In this document: piece by piece, positions 27,275 to 36,494 of the stretch
How positions within the stretch are numbered: the first letter of the stretch is position 1
Layout: each line of letters begins with the position of its first letter
Source of the DNA: Lactiplantibacillus pingfangensis
GTDB taxonomy: Bacteria; Bacillota; Bacilli; Lactobacillales; Lactobacillaceae
Length of the DNA stretch: 64,000 bases
Assembly: GCF_005404945.1 (NCBI RefSeq)
Contig: NZ_BJDG01000005.1
Location: 81,863-145,862, forward strand
Reading direction: 5' to 3'
Program-made: the position numbers and the translations under genes
Notes under the pieces: model-generated
The model's input: only the letters and a program-made list of their open reading frames with translations
Databases searched by the model: none
What the model was told of the DNA's origin: nothing

Positions 27275-27444
27275 GGTTGGAACTGATAACATCGGTCGTG
27301 ATGGTGGTGTTAATCGGCGCTCTTTGCCGATTTTACACCACGGACGGTCCGAGACACTTGCGCATCTTGCAAGCGTTTCGGGCGAGGGCCAAGACGTCCT
27401 TTGGCTTGGCCAGGTCCCACGGCCGCATGTTATCAATTCCAACC
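27275..27444. repeat. Multi-hairpin element, possible four-way junction
   Basis: GGTTGGAACTGATAACAT (27275-27292) pairs with ATGTTATCAATTCCAACC (27427-27444), 17 of 18 positions. Inside lie three hairpins: GTGGTGT..ATCGGC/GCCGAT..ACACCAC, CCGAGACACTTGC/GCAAGCGTTTCGG and GGCCAAG/CTTGGCC. It has no gene-like reading frame that I trust. Either strand could be the functional one. Confidence 0.75.
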
Positions 27445-27512
27445 GGAAGCGATATTTTTCGCTCTAAACTAAAAAAAGCTACCGTCAGCAACCCGCCAAC
27501 AATAACTTTGAG

Positions 27513-28190
27513 CTAAATTTCATCTTTACCTAACACATGTAACTGGCGATCTAAATGGTATTGGATTGGCACCCCATTGGCGACTTCCACACCATCAATA
27601 CCCGTATCACTAATTTGTTCCAAATACTTGATTAGTGCCCGTAACGTACTGCCATGGGCCACAATGAGTTGATTTTCACCAGCAAGTAAGCGTGGGGCAA
27701 TCATGTCAATCCAATAAGGCATAATCCGATCATAGGCCATTTTCAAGCTCTCACCACGGGGTTCAACCGCCGGCCCATATTTCGTATAACGCCGATCATG
27801 GCTTAACTCAGTGGACTGTAATAACGGTGGCACCGTTTCAAAACTTCGCCGCCATTGCTGAACTTGCGCCTTACCATACAGTCGTCTCGTCTCGTCCTTA
27901 TTTTGACCACGCAACGCGCCGTAATGCCGCTCATTCAGCCGCCACGTTTTATATTCCGGCAACCACAATTGGTCGATTTCGTCCAAAATCACATTTGCCG
28001 TCACAATCGCCCGTTTTAAGACTGACGTATGAACCGCGCCAAACTGCAAGCCAGCTTCGCGGAGTCGTTTACCCGCATGATGCGCTTGCTGGAGTCCCAC
28101 ATCAGTTAGCGGCACGTCGCTCCAACCCGTATACGTGTTATCACGGTTGGCCGTGCTTTCACCATGTCGGACAATTACCAATTCTGCCAT
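27513..28190 (-). CDS. gpmA: 2,3-bisphosphoglycerate-dependent phosphoglycerate mutase
   Basis: A 225 aa glycolytic mutase converting 3- to 2-phosphoglycerate. The phospho-His9 motif is [25 protein letters not shown]. The [13 protein letters not shown] block and the second His in [15 protein letters not shown] complete the active site. The start is ATG 28190 ([12 protein letters not shown]) behind GGAGAGAG; the 50-residue upstream extension of the frame has no family match. Some lactobacilli carry several copies, so this may not be the main glycolytic one. Confidence 0.92.
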   Translation of the reverse strand: MAELVIVRHGESTANRDNTYTGWSDVPLTDVGLQQAHHAGKRLREAGLQFGAVHTSVLKRAIVTANVILDEIDQLWLPEYKTWRLNERHYGALRGQNKDETRRLYGKAQVQQWRRSFETVPPLLQSTELSHDRRYTKYGPAVEPRGESLKMAYDRIMPYWIDMIAPRLLAGENQLIVAHGSTLRALIKYLEQISDTGIDGVEVANGVPIQYHLDRQLHVLGKDEI

Positions 28191-28267
28191 AATTTCTCTC
28201 TCTCCACCTGTCAGCTTGAATGACTCTATCATAATCGATTTTGCAGGACGAACGCAAGCTGTCCCTA

Positions 28268-28398
28268 AATAAAAGAGTCTGGGATAATGCCCCAGACTCG
28301 GTTTGTAGCTCCGAATATTTATAGTCGAAACGTGGCACAAAAGTCTGCGACCTCCACTTAGCTACGGAAGCACCCGCCTTTTGTGCCACTCTTTAATA
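28268..28398 (-). repeat. 3' cassette repeat, copy 1
   Basis: Directly after the eamA stop the minus strand reads GAGTGGCACAAAAG ... CTTTTGTGCCAC. It then has a conserved stretch (GTTTCGACTATAAATATTCG) and the terminator hairpin GAGTCTGGG/CCCAGACTC with TTTTATTT. The same parts in the same order occur at 50325-50497. Confidence 0.85.
28275..28299 (-). terminator. Terminator after eamA
   Basis: A perfect 9 bp stem GAGTCTGGG/CCCAGACTC is followed on the minus strand by TTTTATTT. Confidence 0.75.
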
Positions 28399-28404
28399 TC
28401 AAAT

Positions 28405-29445
28405 TTAATCTTCTTGTTCTGAAATGGCATTGGAATGGGTTGCCATCTGTTCGCGTACCGAAGCTTTAATTTCAGCTTCCGCGGCTGCTTTAGCTTCCTT
28501 GCCCATCGTACTGTCGCGTTCCTTGAACCGGTTCCCAACAAAGGTAACCACCGATCCAATTAAAATGACGACAATCCCAACAATTGTTGTTGGCAGAATT
28601 TTCTCATGCAAAATCAGTGCGGCTAAAATTGGTGCCAGCCCTGGTTTGATGAAAAAGACTAACGAAGCGGTTGAAACATCCGTCTGTTCCATGGCCAAGA
28701 AGTAGAAGGCAAAGCCACCACCCGTGACACAAACGCCGATAAAGAATAATAGCCAAAAATAAGTCATATTAACGTTCGTCAACACTGGAATGGCCGCAAA
28801 CTGACGTAACCCGATCGTCCGCAAGCCACTGGCAACGACTGGAATTTTAGTGATTAAGGCAATAATCAATAATTCAAACGCGCCAGCAAAAAATGTGAAA
28901 CAAGTCATGGTCAAGCCATTCAGTCCACGTTTAACCGAGCCGTAACGTGACACAATACTGTATAAGCCGAAAGTAATCGCTGAGGCAATCGCTAAGACTA
29001 GGCCTAAACCATTGGTCAGATGGGCTGGATTAACAATAATGAGTAACCCAATCACCGAAATAACAACGGAAATCAAGTTTGAGCGACCTAATCGTTCATG
29101 GAGAATCAAATATGAAAACAGTAACGCAAAAACTGGGTTGCAGCTAAAGAGCACCGCGACAGTTGAAGCTTGGTCCACCGTAATCGCCAGTTGATAAAGT
29201 GACATACTAACAATGACACAGACCAAACCAGTGAGTGCAAATAAGCGCCAATCAGCCCCTACCAACTTTCGACCAGTTTGCTTTAACGCGCTCAAGGCAA
29301 ATGGTAGTAAAACAACTGCCCCAATAAAGAACCGAATCAAGTTTAATTGAATCGGATTAAATGCGCTACCTGCCATCTTTAGGGCAATTTCCATTGAGCT
29401 AAACATCAACGTTGAAATTGCAATGTAAAGATATGCTTTCTTCAC
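28405..29445 (-). CDS. EamA/DMT-family transporter
   Basis: A 346 aa inner-membrane protein with ten hydrophobic segments in two repeats of five, typical of the drug/metabolite transporter superfamily (EamA domains ~5-140 and ~160-300). The PxxxLxxxLxLxE-like ends (VFALLFSYLILHERLG and LAPILAALILHEKILP) mark each half. The last ~40 residues are charged and helical (KEAKAAAEAEIKASVREQM), an extension beyond the usual ~300 aa. The substrate cannot be told. It ends in the 3' cassette repeat. Confidence 0.85.
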   Translation of the reverse strand: MKKAYLYIAISTLMFSSMEIALKMAGSAFNPIQLNLIRFFIGAVVLLPFALSALKQTGRKLVGADWRLFALTGLVCVIVSMSLYQLAITVDQASTVAVLFSCNPVFALLFSYLILHERLGRSNLISVVISVIGLLIIVNPAHLTNGLGLVLAIASAITFGLYSIVSRYGSVKRGLNGLTMTCFTFFAGAFELLIIALITKIPVVASGLRTIGLRQFAAIPVLTNVNMTYFWLLFFIGVCVTGGGFAFYFLAMEQTDVSTASLVFFIKPGLAPILAALILHEKILPTTIVGIVVILIGSVVTFVGNRFKERDSTMGKEAKAAAEAEIKASVREQMATHSNAISEQED

Positions 29446-29524
29446 GAATCGTTCGCTTCCCTCTTAATAAAAATTTAATAGTCAACGGCGTCTAGTATAG
29501 CACCATTTTCAGTCAATTTTCAAA

Positions 29525-30478
29525 TTAATGAATTAAATTCGACTGGACAATCATCATCAAAAACGGAATGACAATCAAACTGAGTAACGTCGTCTCAGTC
29601 ACCATAACCGCAGCGTAGTCCGCATCAGCGCCATATAATTTGGACACCACTGGGGCATTCGTCATGACCGGCATCGCCGATTGTAAAATGAAAACTTGTT
29701 TCATTTCGATTGGCATCGACATTGGTATCAGCATCAGCGTCATTAACACTGGGGCAAAGATGAATCGGCCGAGTAAGATACCGATGCTGTCCTTGTCAAA
29801 GCGCATACTGCTGAGACCCGCGTTGGCCATCGAAATCCCAATGAAAATCATCGATAATGGCACGGTTAGCCCACCGATATACGTGAAGTCTTGCATTAAG
29901 AAGTTCGGTAACTGAATGTGGCACAATACTAAAATAACCCCAATAATGAATCCCAATAGTGGTGGTGAAAAAATTTTAGAGAGCGTTTGTTTCAAATTAA
30001 ACTTGGCCGTTCCGACACCATCACGCTGAATCAGATAAACGCCCAATGTCCAAAAAATCGTGGTATTCGCCATATAATAAACTAAAACGTATGGCAAAGC
30101 GCTATTACCGAATAGCGCTTCGTTGACGGGCAAACCAATGAAGACCGTATTTGAATTAAGAAACATCGACGAAAATAGTCCCCGGTGTTCCTTTTTAATG
30201 TTCAGCGCCCGCATCACCCCGAAAGATAAGCCAAACAGAATCGCCATATTTAAAACTGGAAATCTCAGTCCCGGTAAGGTTGATAACAGTTTCTGTGCGG
30301 TAAAATCCTTTGTAATCGTGGCAATCATATAGGCTGGTAACGCAATTTGGGTCACCAACCGCGCGACTAATTTTGTCGAATCTTCACTAAACCAGCCCCA
30401 TGAGGCTAACAGATACCCCAAGGCGATCATGACAATAATAATGACGACGCCTTGAATACTATGTAAAAAGAGTGCCAT
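29525..30478 (-). CDS. AEC-family (auxin efflux carrier-like) permease
   Basis: A 317 aa permease with about ten membrane segments. The family includes malate and other organic acid transporters of lactobacilli. Features are GYLLASWGWFSED at the N terminus, SMFLNSNTVFIGLPVNEALFG with the helix-breaking Asn and Pro, and a second half ending SAMPVMTNAPVVSKLYGAD. The start is ATG 30478 behind GAAGGAGGAGGG; the 19-residue longer frame overlaps that site. The substrate is unassigned. Confidence 0.85.
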   Translation of the reverse strand: MALFLHSIQGVVIIIVMIALGYLLASWGWFSEDSTKLVARLVTQIALPAYMIATITKDFTAQKLLSTLPGLRFPVLNMAILFGLSFGVMRALNIKKEHRGLFSSMFLNSNTVFIGLPVNEALFGNSALPYVLVYYMANTTIFWTLGVYLIQRDGVGTAKFNLKQTLSKIFSPPLLGFIIGVILVLCHIQLPNFLMQDFTYIGGLTVPLSMIFIGISMANAGLSSMRFDKDSIGILLGRFIFAPVLMTLMLIPMSMPIEMKQVFILQSAMPVMTNAPVVSKLYGADADYAAVMVTETTLLSLIVIPFLMMIVQSNLIH

Positions 30479-30576
30479 GCTGATCCCTCCTCCTTCAAAA
30501 ATAACAATTCTATGAGAATTGGTCAAGTATACCACTGTTTTTCACTGGCTTATAGCCGCTTCTCATCGGCAAACGT

Positions 30577-30605
30577 TTGACACCGCCTACAAATTTACTT
30601 ATAGT
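30577..30605 (+). promoter_or_regulatory. Promoter of the LCP gene
   Basis: TTGACA (30577-30582), 17 bp and TATAGT (30600-30605) lie 150 bases before the LCP start, leaving a long 5' leader. Confidence 0.65.
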
Positions 30606-30753
30606 ATTCTATAATTGTGTTCCGGCTGATCAGAATGTACTCAGTCAATCATTGATTATTAAAATCTTTTTAAATCAACCTGATTTTGGCACGATAATTT
30701 GAGTTTCGGCATAGAATGGGATAAGTGAAAATACGAGATAACGAGGAACTAAA

Positions 30754-31953
30754 ATGTCAGAAAATAACAACGAACCAATGGGACCCCGAGAGACGCGCTA
30801 TCGACGACGGCAACAACGTAATCCACACATCCGCCCACACAAACGGCGGCCATGGCTATTAATTTTATTACTAGTCATCGTCGCCCTCGGCTCTGGGGCA
30901 GCAATCTGGGGGATTAAAACTTGGAACGCCGCTCAAAAAACGATGGATACGACTTATGCCGGCACCGGTTCCGCGAAAATGCGGAATGTTGATGCCGTTT
31001 TAAAGAAGGGCAAGCCTTTCTCCATCCTATTGTTAGGAACTGATACTGGTGCCTTAGGACGTGGCAAGACGTTTTCCGCTCGAACTGATACGATGATTGT
31101 CGCAACCATCAATCCGAAGAAGGAAAAAATGACCTTAACGAGTATTCCGCGAGACACACTGGTTAATATTGATGGTCAATCCGAGAAGATTAATGCGGCT
31201 TATACTATTGGTGGTGCCAGTGGTGCGGTGAAGTCAGTCCAGAAGTTACTTAAGTTTCCAATTGACTTCTATGTGCTCATTAACATGGGTGGCTTGAAAC
31301 AAATTGTTAATGCCATGGGTGGCGTGACGATTACCCCAACCATGACCTTTAAATATGGCAACGCCGACGTCAAGAAAGGCGTCAAGATTAAGCTAAAAGG
31401 GGCCGCTGCTTTAGATTACTCACGGATGCGTTATGATGATCCATTGGGTGACTACGGTCGGCAAAAACGGCAACGACAAGTTATCATGGCGATGGTCAGT
31501 CAATCGAACTCACTCGGCTCAATTGCAAACATTGAAAAAATCACCAAAGAACTTGCTTCTAATATGCGAACCGACTTAACTTGGAGCGATATGGTCGCCT
31601 TGGATACGAAGTATAAAAACGCTTCTCACCATGCCAAGGCCTATACATTACAAGGGACCGACGCAACTATTGATGGTCTTTCTTACCAAGTCGCCTCCGC
31701 CACGGAACGCTACAACACGTCCAAACGGATTCGGCAAGATTTACAGCTTTCAACTAAAAATTTAACCTTGTCTTACTTTGAAACGACCGCGTCAACTACG
31801 ACCGGTAATAGCAGTTCATCAACGTCGTCTTCAACAACGACCACGACAACTGATGGCACAGGCACAGCTGGGACAACCACAGACTCGTCGCAGACTTACG
31901 ATACAACAACGCAAGGCCAAGATACCACCACGACGACACAACAAGGTTATTAA
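30754..31953 (+). CDS. LytR-CpsA-Psr family cell wall ligase
   Basis: A 399 aa membrane-anchored phosphotransferase. This family attaches teichoic acids or polysaccharides from undecaprenyl carriers to peptidoglycan. A basic cytoplasmic start (RRRQQRNPHIRPHKRR) precedes one membrane helix (~30-52). The LCP domain (~85-270) carries ILLLGTDTG, SARTDTMIVATINP, SIPRDT and DYSRMRYDDPLGDYGRQKRQRQVI, with the Arg/Asp residues that bind pyrophosphate. The last ~50 residues are Ser/Thr-rich low complexity, likely wall-spanning. It is monocistronic with its own promoter and terminator. Confidence 0.92.
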   Translation: MSENNNEPMGPRETRYRRRQQRNPHIRPHKRRPWLLILLLVIVALGSGAAIWGIKTWNAAQKTMDTTYAGTGSAKMRNVDAVLKKGKPFSILLLGTDTGALGRGKTFSARTDTMIVATINPKKEKMTLTSIPRDTLVNIDGQSEKINAAYTIGGASGAVKSVQKLLKFPIDFYVLINMGGLKQIVNAMGGVTITPTMTFKYGNADVKKGVKIKLKGAAALDYSRMRYDDPLGDYGRQKRQRQVIMAMVSQSNSLGSIANIEKITKELASNMRTDLTWSDMVALDTKYKNASHHAKAYTLQGTDATIDGLSYQVASATERYNTSKRIRQDLQLSTKNLTLSYFETTASTTTGNSSSSTSSSTTTTTTDGTGTAGTTTDSSQTYDTTTQGQDTTTTTQQGY

Positions 31954-31955
31954 AC

Positions 31956-31999
31956 AAATAGCGGCGTCGCCCATTAATTTGGGCGACGCCGCTATTTTT
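31956..31999. terminator. Terminator between LCP gene and accA
   Basis: AAATAGCGGCGTCGCCC pairs perfectly with GGGCGACGCCGCTATTT, with T and A runs on the two flanks. It serves the convergent LCP and acc transcripts. Confidence 0.93.
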
Positions 32000-32018
32000 G
32001 ACCAAGTTGCTAGCTCAG

Positions 32019-32792
32019 TTACTGCACTGGCCACCAATCCATAAACGTTTGGAACTTGGCTTCCCTTTGCGCAATCAACGCAGTCCCGGAAAGTCCTTGC
32101 AAATCAGTCACCCGTGTCAAAATTTGTTGACAGAGTAACGCGACTAAATCGGGTCGCGTATGGTCGATCACATCATCTGCCAACCCACGTTTTTTTAATT
32201 GATCGGCGGTCATCGGCAGCAAATCAATCGCGTCGCTAACGGTCTGTTGCCCATGTAAAATGGCAGCAACCGCTTCTGGTGATGCGACATTAAATAAACT
32301 ATCATCTAACATCATCATGACATTTGCATTCGCAAAAGCTAACGCCCCACCACTATGCCCTTCACCAAGAAAAACCACCAGATTCGGGACGGTTAACTGT
32401 CCCATCGCCGCAATCAAATCGGCAATCGCTTGACTTTGACCATAGCGCTCGGATTTCGGGCTGGCATCTGCCCCTGGCATATTGATTAAACTAATGACCG
32501 GCATGCCAAACTTTTCAGCATGGTTAACGACTCGCAAAGCCGTTCGATAACCAGCGACCGTTAAGGCGCCACCATTTTTCTGCCGTCGCGTCGCTAAATC
32601 ATGCCCACGATCAACACCTAAAACTGCTAGCGCTTGTTGCTGCGCTGTTCGGCCAAAGCCAGCGGTTAACGCTTGGTCATCACCTAACACCCGATCGCCG
32701 CGTTGACGAATCATCGTCGGTAATAGCGCTTTGATCACGGTTGGTGCACTAATTCGATCGGCAGCCCGTAAGCGCCGTAACCGTTCATCCAT
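32019..32792 (-). CDS. accA: Acetyl-CoA carboxylase carboxyltransferase subunit alpha
   Basis: A 257 aa crotonase-fold subunit. With AccD it transfers CO2 from carboxybiotin to acetyl-CoA to give malonyl-CoA for fatty acid synthesis. Family segments are FGMPVISLINMPGADA and LGEGHSGGALAFANANVMMMLDDSLFNVASPEAVAAIL, the latter forming the oxyanion hole. It overlaps accD by eight bases and is the last gene of fabH-accB-accC-accD-accA. Confidence 0.95.
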   Translation of the reverse strand: MDERLRRLRAADRISAPTVIKALLPTMIRQRGDRVLGDDQALTAGFGRTAQQQALAVLGVDRGHDLATRRQKNGGALTVAGYRTALRVVNHAEKFGMPVISLINMPGADASPKSERYGQSQAIADLIAAMGQLTVPNLVVFLGEGHSGGALAFANANVMMMLDDSLFNVASPEAVAAILHGQQTVSDAIDLLPMTADQLKKRGLADDVIDHTRPDLVALLCQQILTRVTDLQGLSGTALIAQREAKFQTFMDWWPVQ

Positions 32793-33591
32793 GAGTCGGT
32801 CCCCCTGACAGTTGGTAAGTCGCCAAAACCTGACTTAAATAGGCCCGTAATTCTGGGCGCAAGACGACGGCATCGAGCTGACCATGTGCGAGTAAACTAG
32901 CCGCAGATTGAAAATCAGCCGGTAGCGTCGTCGGCATCGTCTGTTGAATGACACGGGCTCCAGCAAAACCAATGGTTGCACCCGCTTCCGCAATAACCAC
33001 GTCACCTTTAAAGGCAAAACTTGCCGAAACGCCGCCCATGGTCGGATCAGTTAAGACCGTAATCAAGGGTAACTTAGCCGCGGCTAAGCGCGCCACTTCC
33101 GCCAAGATTAAATTCATCCCAACTAACGCGTACAGCCCTTCTTGCATCCGAGCGCCGCCGGAAGCCGTGACGATAATCACGGGTAGCTTTTGCTTTCTCG
33201 CTTGTTGCATCGCCGCGATAATTAGCCGGGTCACACTCGTATTCAAGGTGCCCATCATAAAATATGAATCCATCACGATGACGATGGCTGGCCACTTCGC
33301 AAACGTTGCTTGTCCGGTGATGACCGCTTCGGTTTGCGCTGTTTTCAATTTAGCCTGCCTAAGCTTTTCATCATAGTTTGGAAAATCTAAACGATTCTGC
33401 GACTGTACCGTGGTCGTCAGCGCTGTGAAGCTGCCAGGATCGACCAATTGTGTTATCCGGTCAACTGCTGGTAAACGTCGCCAATAATGGCAATATGGAC
33501 ATTGTTGCCAGCGTCCCCATTGACTTTGATGAACATGTCGGCCACAGGCAGGACAACTGGTCCAAGTGCCGGCTACTGGATAATGGCTCAT
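32785..33591 (-). CDS. accD: Acetyl-CoA carboxylase carboxyltransferase subunit beta
   Basis: A 268 aa subunit with an N-terminal C4 zinc finger (Cys13, Cys16, Cys31, Cys34 in CPAC...CPYC) and a crotonase-fold core (ASGGARMQEGLYALVGM ... DPTMGGVSASFAFKGDVVIAEAGATIGFAG). It pairs with AccA. The start is ATG 33591 behind GGGAGGA; it overlaps the accC stop by four bases, which suggests translational coupling. Confidence 0.96.
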   Translation of the reverse strand: MSHYPVAGTWTSCPACGRHVHQSQWGRWQQCPYCHYWRRLPAVDRITQLVDPGSFTALTTTVQSQNRLDFPNYDEKLRQAKLKTAQTEAVITGQATFAKWPAIVIVMDSYFMMGTLNTSVTRLIIAAMQQARKQKLPVIIVTASGGARMQEGLYALVGMNLILAEVARLAAAKLPLITVLTDPTMGGVSASFAFKGDVVIAEAGATIGFAGARVIQQTMPTTLPADFQSAASLLAHGQLDAVVLRPELRAYLSQVLATYQLSGGPTHG

Positions 33592-34910
33592 TGTTCGTCC
33601 TCCCATCGTGCTAAGCTGTGAATCGAATAAGTATCGGCCAAATAGGCTGGTCGCGCAACGGTTTGCCGCAAAAATGATAAATTAGTCGTAGGGCCGACTA
33701 GCGTGACTGCCGCTAAAGCGGTCTGCATTTTTTTGACCGCATCCGTACGTGTGGTCCCCGTGACCATGAGCTTCGCAATCAACCCATCATAGCGGGTTAC
33801 AAAATGGTCGCCGGCCTGATAGCCAGTGTCAACCCGCACATCAGTCGGCCAGTCGAGCTGTTGAATCAAAGTCTGTTTTAATGGCAAGCTGGCCGTAATC
33901 CGGGCCTCAATCGCCACACAGTGCGTCGGTTGTGTCGCCATTGCGGGCAGTGCCAAGGGTTCCCCCGCAGCCTGCTTCAATTGGGCACACACAATATCAA
34001 TGCCCGTCGTTAACTCCGTCACCCCATGTTCCACCTGGAGACGTGTATTCATTTCCATGAAGTAGCACGCGCCATCGGCAACTAAATATTCGATAGTTCC
34101 CAAGCTTTGATAACCCAAATTAGTGAGTAATTGTCGCGATAGCCGAGTCAATTCTTGGCGTTGTTCCGCGGTCAAACTACTAGCGGGACTCTCTTCTAAA
34201 ACCTTTTGCTTATGTAACTGTAAACTGCAGTCCCGGTCACCTAAAATGTACAGCTGGTTGCCAGTCCCCAACACCTGGACTTCAATATGCCGTGCCTGTG
34301 GTAAAAAATGTTCCAAATACATGGCGTCATTTAAAAAGGCCGCCGCCGCTTCTTGGCGGGCCGCTCGCAGTTGCTGATGAAGCGCATGTACATCTGACAG
34401 CACTCGAATACCCTTACCGCCACCACCATGACTGGCTTTCAAGACTAATGGAAAGCCCATTTTGGTCGCAAGTTGCTTAATCTGTGGCCAATTCAAGCCT
34501 TGAATCGAAGCGCCCGCCAAGACCGGAACCTGCTGTTTGCGAGCATAATCTTTCGCGCGCGACTTGTCCCCCATCAGCCTAATTTGGCTTGCCGTTGGTC
34601 CGACCCACGTAATCCCGCATTCTGCACACATTGCTGCAAAATCAGCATTTTCCGCCAAAAAGCCGTAGCCCGGATGGATGGCGTCAGCGTGAGTATTAAT
34701 CGCCGCCATTAAAATGGCTTCGGCATTCAGATAAGAATCCGCCGCGGGGGCTGGGCCAATACAGACCACTTCATCGGCCAATTGGGTATACCAAGCTTGA
34801 CGGTCCACTGTGGAGCACACCGCCACTGTTTTAATATTCAGTTGTCGACAGGCTTTGATAATCCGGATGGCAATTTCGCCCCGGTTAGCAATAAGCAGCT
34901 TGTGAAACAT
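33588..34910 (-). CDS. accC: Biotin carboxylase subunit of acetyl-CoA carboxylase
   Basis: A 440 aa ATP-grasp enzyme that carboxylates biotin on AccB using bicarbonate and ATP. The N-terminal KLLIANRGEIAIRIIKACRQ, the glycine-rich ATP loop KASHGGGGKGIRVL, RDCSLQLHKQKVLEESP and EMNTRLQVEHGVTE are all present. It is a little shorter at the C terminus than E. coli AccC (449 aa). It lies two bases behind accB. Confidence 0.97.
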   Translation of the reverse strand: MFHKLLIANRGEIAIRIIKACRQLNIKTVAVCSTVDRQAWYTQLADEVVCIGPAPAADSYLNAEAILMAAINTHADAIHPGYGFLAENADFAAMCAECGITWVGPTASQIRLMGDKSRAKDYARKQQVPVLAGASIQGLNWPQIKQLATKMGFPLVLKASHGGGGKGIRVLSDVHALHQQLRAARQEAAAAFLNDAMYLEHFLPQARHIEVQVLGTGNQLYILGDRDCSLQLHKQKVLEESPASSLTAEQRQELTRLSRQLLTNLGYQSLGTIEYLVADGACYFMEMNTRLQVEHGVTELTTGIDIVCAQLKQAAGEPLALPAMATQPTHCVAIEARITASLPLKQTLIQQLDWPTDVRVDTGYQAGDHFVTRYDGLIAKLMVTGTTRTDAVKKMQTALAAVTLVGPTTNLSFLRQTVARPAYLADTYSIHSLARWEDEQ

Positions 34911-34912
34911 TC

Positions 34913-35299
34913 CTACCGATCCTCTCGCATTTTAAATAAGGGTTGTCCAAACTCAACGGTTGCGCCATCCGCGACTAGAATCGTGGTTAACGTGCCAGTT
35001 TGTGGGCACACCAATGGATTAAATAATTTCATACTTTCAATTTGACCCAATTCTTGTCCTTTAGTGACCGCTTGATTAATCGCGAGGTCACTTGCTAAAT
35101 GGATGACCCCAACCATTGGGCTGGTAATCGTTTGGTCGTCATCCGCAGCTGCTGCCGTCGTCGTTGGCAGTGGACTTGCAGTAGTTAACTGACGTGAAAC
35201 TTCGATCTCTAAGTCACCGGCCTTGACGCGAATTTGTTGGTAGCCTTGCCGGTCGTATTTTTCAACTAAACGATCCAAATCTTTGATATCCATCGTCAT
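34913..35299 (-). CDS. accB: Biotin carboxyl carrier protein of acetyl-CoA carboxylase
   Basis: A 128 aa carrier. An N-terminal helical part (DIKDLDRLVEKYDRQG) and an Ala/Thr/Pro-rich linker precede a biotinyl domain whose acceptor is Lys91 in IESMKLFNP (canonical AMKM). The linker is short, so the protein is smaller than E. coli AccB (156 aa). An alternative start two codons downstream (MDIKDL) is possible. It lies five bases behind fabH. Confidence 0.94.
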   Translation of the reverse strand: MTMDIKDLDRLVEKYDRQGYQQIRVKAGDLEIEVSRQLTTASPLPTTTAAAADDDQTITSPMVGVIHLASDLAINQAVTKGQELGQIESMKLFNPLVCPQTGTLTTILVADGATVEFGQPLFKMREDR

Positions 35300-35304
35300 T
35301 ACCC

Positions 35305-36276
35305 CTATTTCTTGATTAAAATTGAGCCATAAGCCAGGCCACCGCCGAATGCAGTCAGTAAAACTGGCCCAGTCAACTGGTCAAACACCTCAGCCAGCGC
35401 CATCGCCACGCCGGCCGAAGACGTATTCCCAAATTTTTGCACATTATGTGGAAATTTGCGCATTGGTAACTGTAATTTTGCTGAAATTTGCTCAATAATT
35501 CGTAGGTTGGCCTGATGACAAATCACATATTGTAAGTCCTCAGCAGCCACATTGGCCGTCTTCAATAAGGTCTGCATCTGTTCTGGTACTACGTTGGTCG
35601 CAAATTGAAAGACCTCGCGACCGGCCTGATAAAAAGCATCCGTTCGTGGATAATTATCGGCACTAATTTCGGTAATTGGTTGCACGCGGCCGGAGTGAAT
35701 CACCGTCGCGTTACCTTGTGTCTGGAGCTTTTCCGCTAAAATACTATTTTCAGCTGGATCACTCGTCGGTTGCAACAACACGCCACCGGCACCATCACCA
35801 AAAAAAACAGCCGCAGTGCGATCTTTAAAATCCATCATCTTGGAGTTAACTTCGGCACTGATAACCATCACATTTTGATATTGACCACTGCGAATAAATT
35901 TGTCAGCGGTTGATAAGCCAAACGTGAACCCCGCGCAAGCGGCGCTCATATCAAAGGCAAACGCATTGTCGGCACCAATGTTTGCTTGCACTAAACACGC
36001 GGTAGCCGGTGTGAGTGCATCGGGCGTAATCGTCGTCACAATAATCAAATCAATGGCACTGGCGGTCAAACCACTGCGCTGCAATAACTGCTGGGCCACT
36101 TCGGTCGCTAGTGACGACGTATTTTCTTGCGCCATGGCAAAGTGACGCGTCACAATACCGGTATGTGACTGAATCCACTCATCCGTCGTATCCATAATTG
36201 TGGCTAATTCATTATTGGTAACCACCCGCTGTGGGACGTATTGCCCAGCGGCGGTGATCTTACTATAGATTGTCAT
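35305..36276 (-). CDS. fabH: Beta-ketoacyl-ACP synthase III
   Basis: A 323 aa condensing enzyme that starts fatty acid synthesis by joining an acyl-CoA primer with malonyl-ACP. The catalytic triad is Cys114 (DMSAACAGFTFGLS), His in VICHQANLRI and Asn in FGNTSSAG. It heads the unit fabH-accBCDA. None of the other fab genes (fabD, fabG, fabF, fabZ, fabI) are nearby, so the main cluster must be elsewhere. Confidence 0.96.
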   Translation of the reverse strand: MTIYSKITAAGQYVPQRVVTNNELATIMDTTDEWIQSHTGIVTRHFAMAQENTSSLATEVAQQLLQRSGLTASAIDLIIVTTITPDALTPATACLVQANIGADNAFAFDMSAACAGFTFGLSTADKFIRSGQYQNVMVISAEVNSKMMDFKDRTAAVFFGDGAGGVLLQPTSDPAENSILAEKLQTQGNATVIHSGRVQPITEISADNYPRTDAFYQAGREVFQFATNVVPEQMQTLLKTANVAAEDLQYVICHQANLRIIEQISAKLQLPMRKFPHNVQKFGNTSSAGVAMALAEVFDQLTGPVLLTAFGGGLAYGSILIKK

Positions 36277-36326
36277 CTGCTGACCCCCATGATTTCCGAC
36301 TCAATATAATTATGTTTATTGCTTTA

Positions 36327-36354
36327 ATTTTATCAATAAAATACGTCAGGTCAA
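36327..36354 (-). promoter_or_regulatory. fabH-acc promoter with dyad
   Basis: TTGACC (36349-36354), a 16 bp spacer and TAAAAT (36327-36332) lie on the minus strand. A perfect dyad ATTTTATCAATAAAAT (36327-36342) covers the -10 and part of the spacer and could be an operator. It does not match FapR or FabT consensus well. Confidence 0.45.
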
Positions 36355-36452
36355 AGTTTGCGCCTGAATTTTAGTCAAATCCTTAGACAAGCGCCACGGA
36401 ACGCCCATTCAGCCGTCGACAAGTCTGATTCATTGAAAGTTAGCCATTAAAC

Positions 36453-36482
36453 AAAAAAGTACCGTCTAAAATCGACAGTACT
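36453..36482 (-). terminator. Terminator after the orphan EIIB gene
   Basis: AGTACTGTC, a GATTTTA loop and GACGGTACT are followed by TTTTTT on the minus strand. Confidence 0.82.
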
Positions 36483-36494
36483 GATGTCACAAGT

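Noticed and set aside
27198..27516. Several overlapping frames of 70-90 codons between the oxidase and gpmA
   Set aside because: They run through the multi-hairpin element on both strands, have no ribosome binding site and no recognisable domain.
30687..30702. TGGCACGATAATTTGA before the LCP gene, resembling a sigma-54 promoter
   Set aside because: The -24 part matches but the -12 GC is replaced by TG, and a good sigma-70 type promoter lies at 30577-30605.
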